Assembly: GCF_023282985.1 (NCBI RefSeq)
Contig: NZ_JAGQDC010000005.1
Location: 186,001-250,000, forward strand
Length of the DNA: 64,000 nucleotides
Reading direction: 5' to 3'
DNA from: Serratia silvae
Lineage (GTDB): Bacteria; Pseudomonadota; Gammaproteobacteria; Enterobacterales; Enterobacteriaceae
The position numbers were made by a program, and so were the translations under genes. Positions 63,562 to 64,000 of this stretch are shown in pieces (position 1 is the stretch's first letter; every line of letters begins with the position of its first letter). The notes under the pieces are model-generated. The model was not told where the DNA came from and did no database searches. It saw only the letters and a program-made list of their open reading frames with translations.

Positions 63562-63595
63562 GCTCGGCCCGACGCAGGTCGAGCCGGACCGTTTT
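63562..63595 (+). terminator. Possible terminator after the PhzF-family gene
   Basis: An imperfect GC-rich stem (GCTCGGCCCGAC with GTCGAGCCGGAC, mismatches at three positions) is followed by CGTTTT. It lies between two convergent genes. Confidence 0.4.
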
Positions 63596-63607
63596 AGCCG
63601 ATATAGA

Positions 63608-64000
63608 TTACGAATCAGCATAGTCCATATCAACATGGGGTATGTCATCTTCAAGATACACATCTGATACCGCCTTGAAGCCAATACCCTCATAGAATCT
63701 GACAAGGTGAGACTGTGCAGAGAGCTTTATGGCCTTATATGGCTCGTGACGGTTGATAGAGGACATCGTTTTTTCCATCAGCCTCACGCCAAGTTTCTGG
63801 CCTCTGACGGAGCCATCTACAATCACCCGCGTAATTTTGATCGCATCCGTAGAATCATCTACATGCAACACTCTCGCGTAGGCGACAAGCGTACTGTCGC
63901 AGTATCCGGCAACGTGCAGGGTTCCATTAAGGAGATCCTGTCCATCTATGTCCTGAAACGGACATGTTTGCTCAACAACAAACACCGCGATGCGCAGCGC
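63608..64000 (-). CDS. ElaA-like GNAT N-acetyltransferase (5' end outside the window)
   Basis: The frame stays open to the window edge (ALRIAVFVVEQTCPFQDIDGQDL), so the GTG at 63985 is not the start and the first 25 or so residues are missing. The body has the GNAT core with acetyl-CoA-binding VIVDGSVRGQKLGVRLMEK (R/Q-x-x-G-x-G/A variant) and the C-terminal AQSHLVRFYEGIGFKAVSDVYLEDDIPHVDM. ElaA is the closest named protein (FVVEQ...DIDG motif). Substrate unknown. Confidence 0.85.
   Translation of the reverse strand, partial: ALRIAVFVVEQTCPFQDIDGQDLLNGTLHVAGYCDSTLVAYARVLHVDDSTDAIKITRVIVDGSVRGQKLGVRLMEKTMSSINRHEPYKAIKLSAQSHLVRFYEGIGFKAVSDVYLEDDIPHVDMDYADS

Overview
The window reads as chromosomal DNA of an enterobacterium. 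Support comes from a selenocysteine FdhF very close to that of E. coli, an SsnA/YgfS/UacF/MocA purine-catabolism block, a DigH-type lipoprotein and a class C beta-lactamase of the Citrobacter/CMY type. A complete type VI secretion system (T6SS) carrying ppkA/pppA/fha genes and pentapeptide accessory proteins suggests a Serratia-like member of the Enterobacterales. The genus is inference only.

Region 1 (1-12745) is an anaerobic purine and selenium-linked block: the end of ygfK, ssnA, ygfS and uacF (minus strand), an NCS2 urate/xanthine permease, fdhF with an in-frame UGA (Sec140) and its SECIS hairpin, mocA, a [2Fe-2S] subunit, and a xanthine dehydrogenase-family protein that fuses the molybdopterin and FAD subunits. 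Together these would import a purine, hydroxylate or reduce it, and use formate as electron donor, as in the formate-dependent urate pathway described for E. coli.

Region 2 (12746-13830) is about 1.1 kb with no convincing gene. It is followed by Region 3 (13831-55915), a T6SS island entirely on the plus strand. It starts with a VgrG delivery cassette (VgrG, DUF2169-pentapeptide fusion, pentapeptide protein, DUF3540, PAAR-like DUF4150). The apparatus follows: tssJ-K-L-M, tagF, tssA-B-C, a cysteine-amidase-like effector with an exported immunity candidate, hcp, fha, pppA, a periplasmic protein, tagJ, tssE-F-G, clpV and a PpkA-like kinase. The island ends with a second VgrG cassette: VgrG, a GcvH-like lipoyl-domain protein, a DUF6484-type protein, a HEAT-like protein, a PAAR-like protein, a predicted zinc deaminase toxin, two paralogous immunity candidates, DUF2169, and a beta-ketoacyl-synthase-fold protein whose catalytic residues are replaced. 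All core components TssA-TssM are present.

Region 4 (55916-64000) starts with a scar: a fragment of a second ketoacyl-synthase-like gene abuts a 5'-truncated FAD/[2Fe-2S] oxidoreductase. Ordinary chromosomal genes follow: two small lipoproteins, digH (no usable start codon at its expected start), ampC without a neighbouring ampR, an alpha/beta hydrolase, a PhzF-family protein and an ElaA-like acetyltransferase cut by the window end.

The most novel material is the second VgrG cassette: a deaminase toxin with tandem paralogous immunity candidates, accompanied by a lipoyl-carrier-like protein and a catalytically degenerate ketosynthase-like protein.
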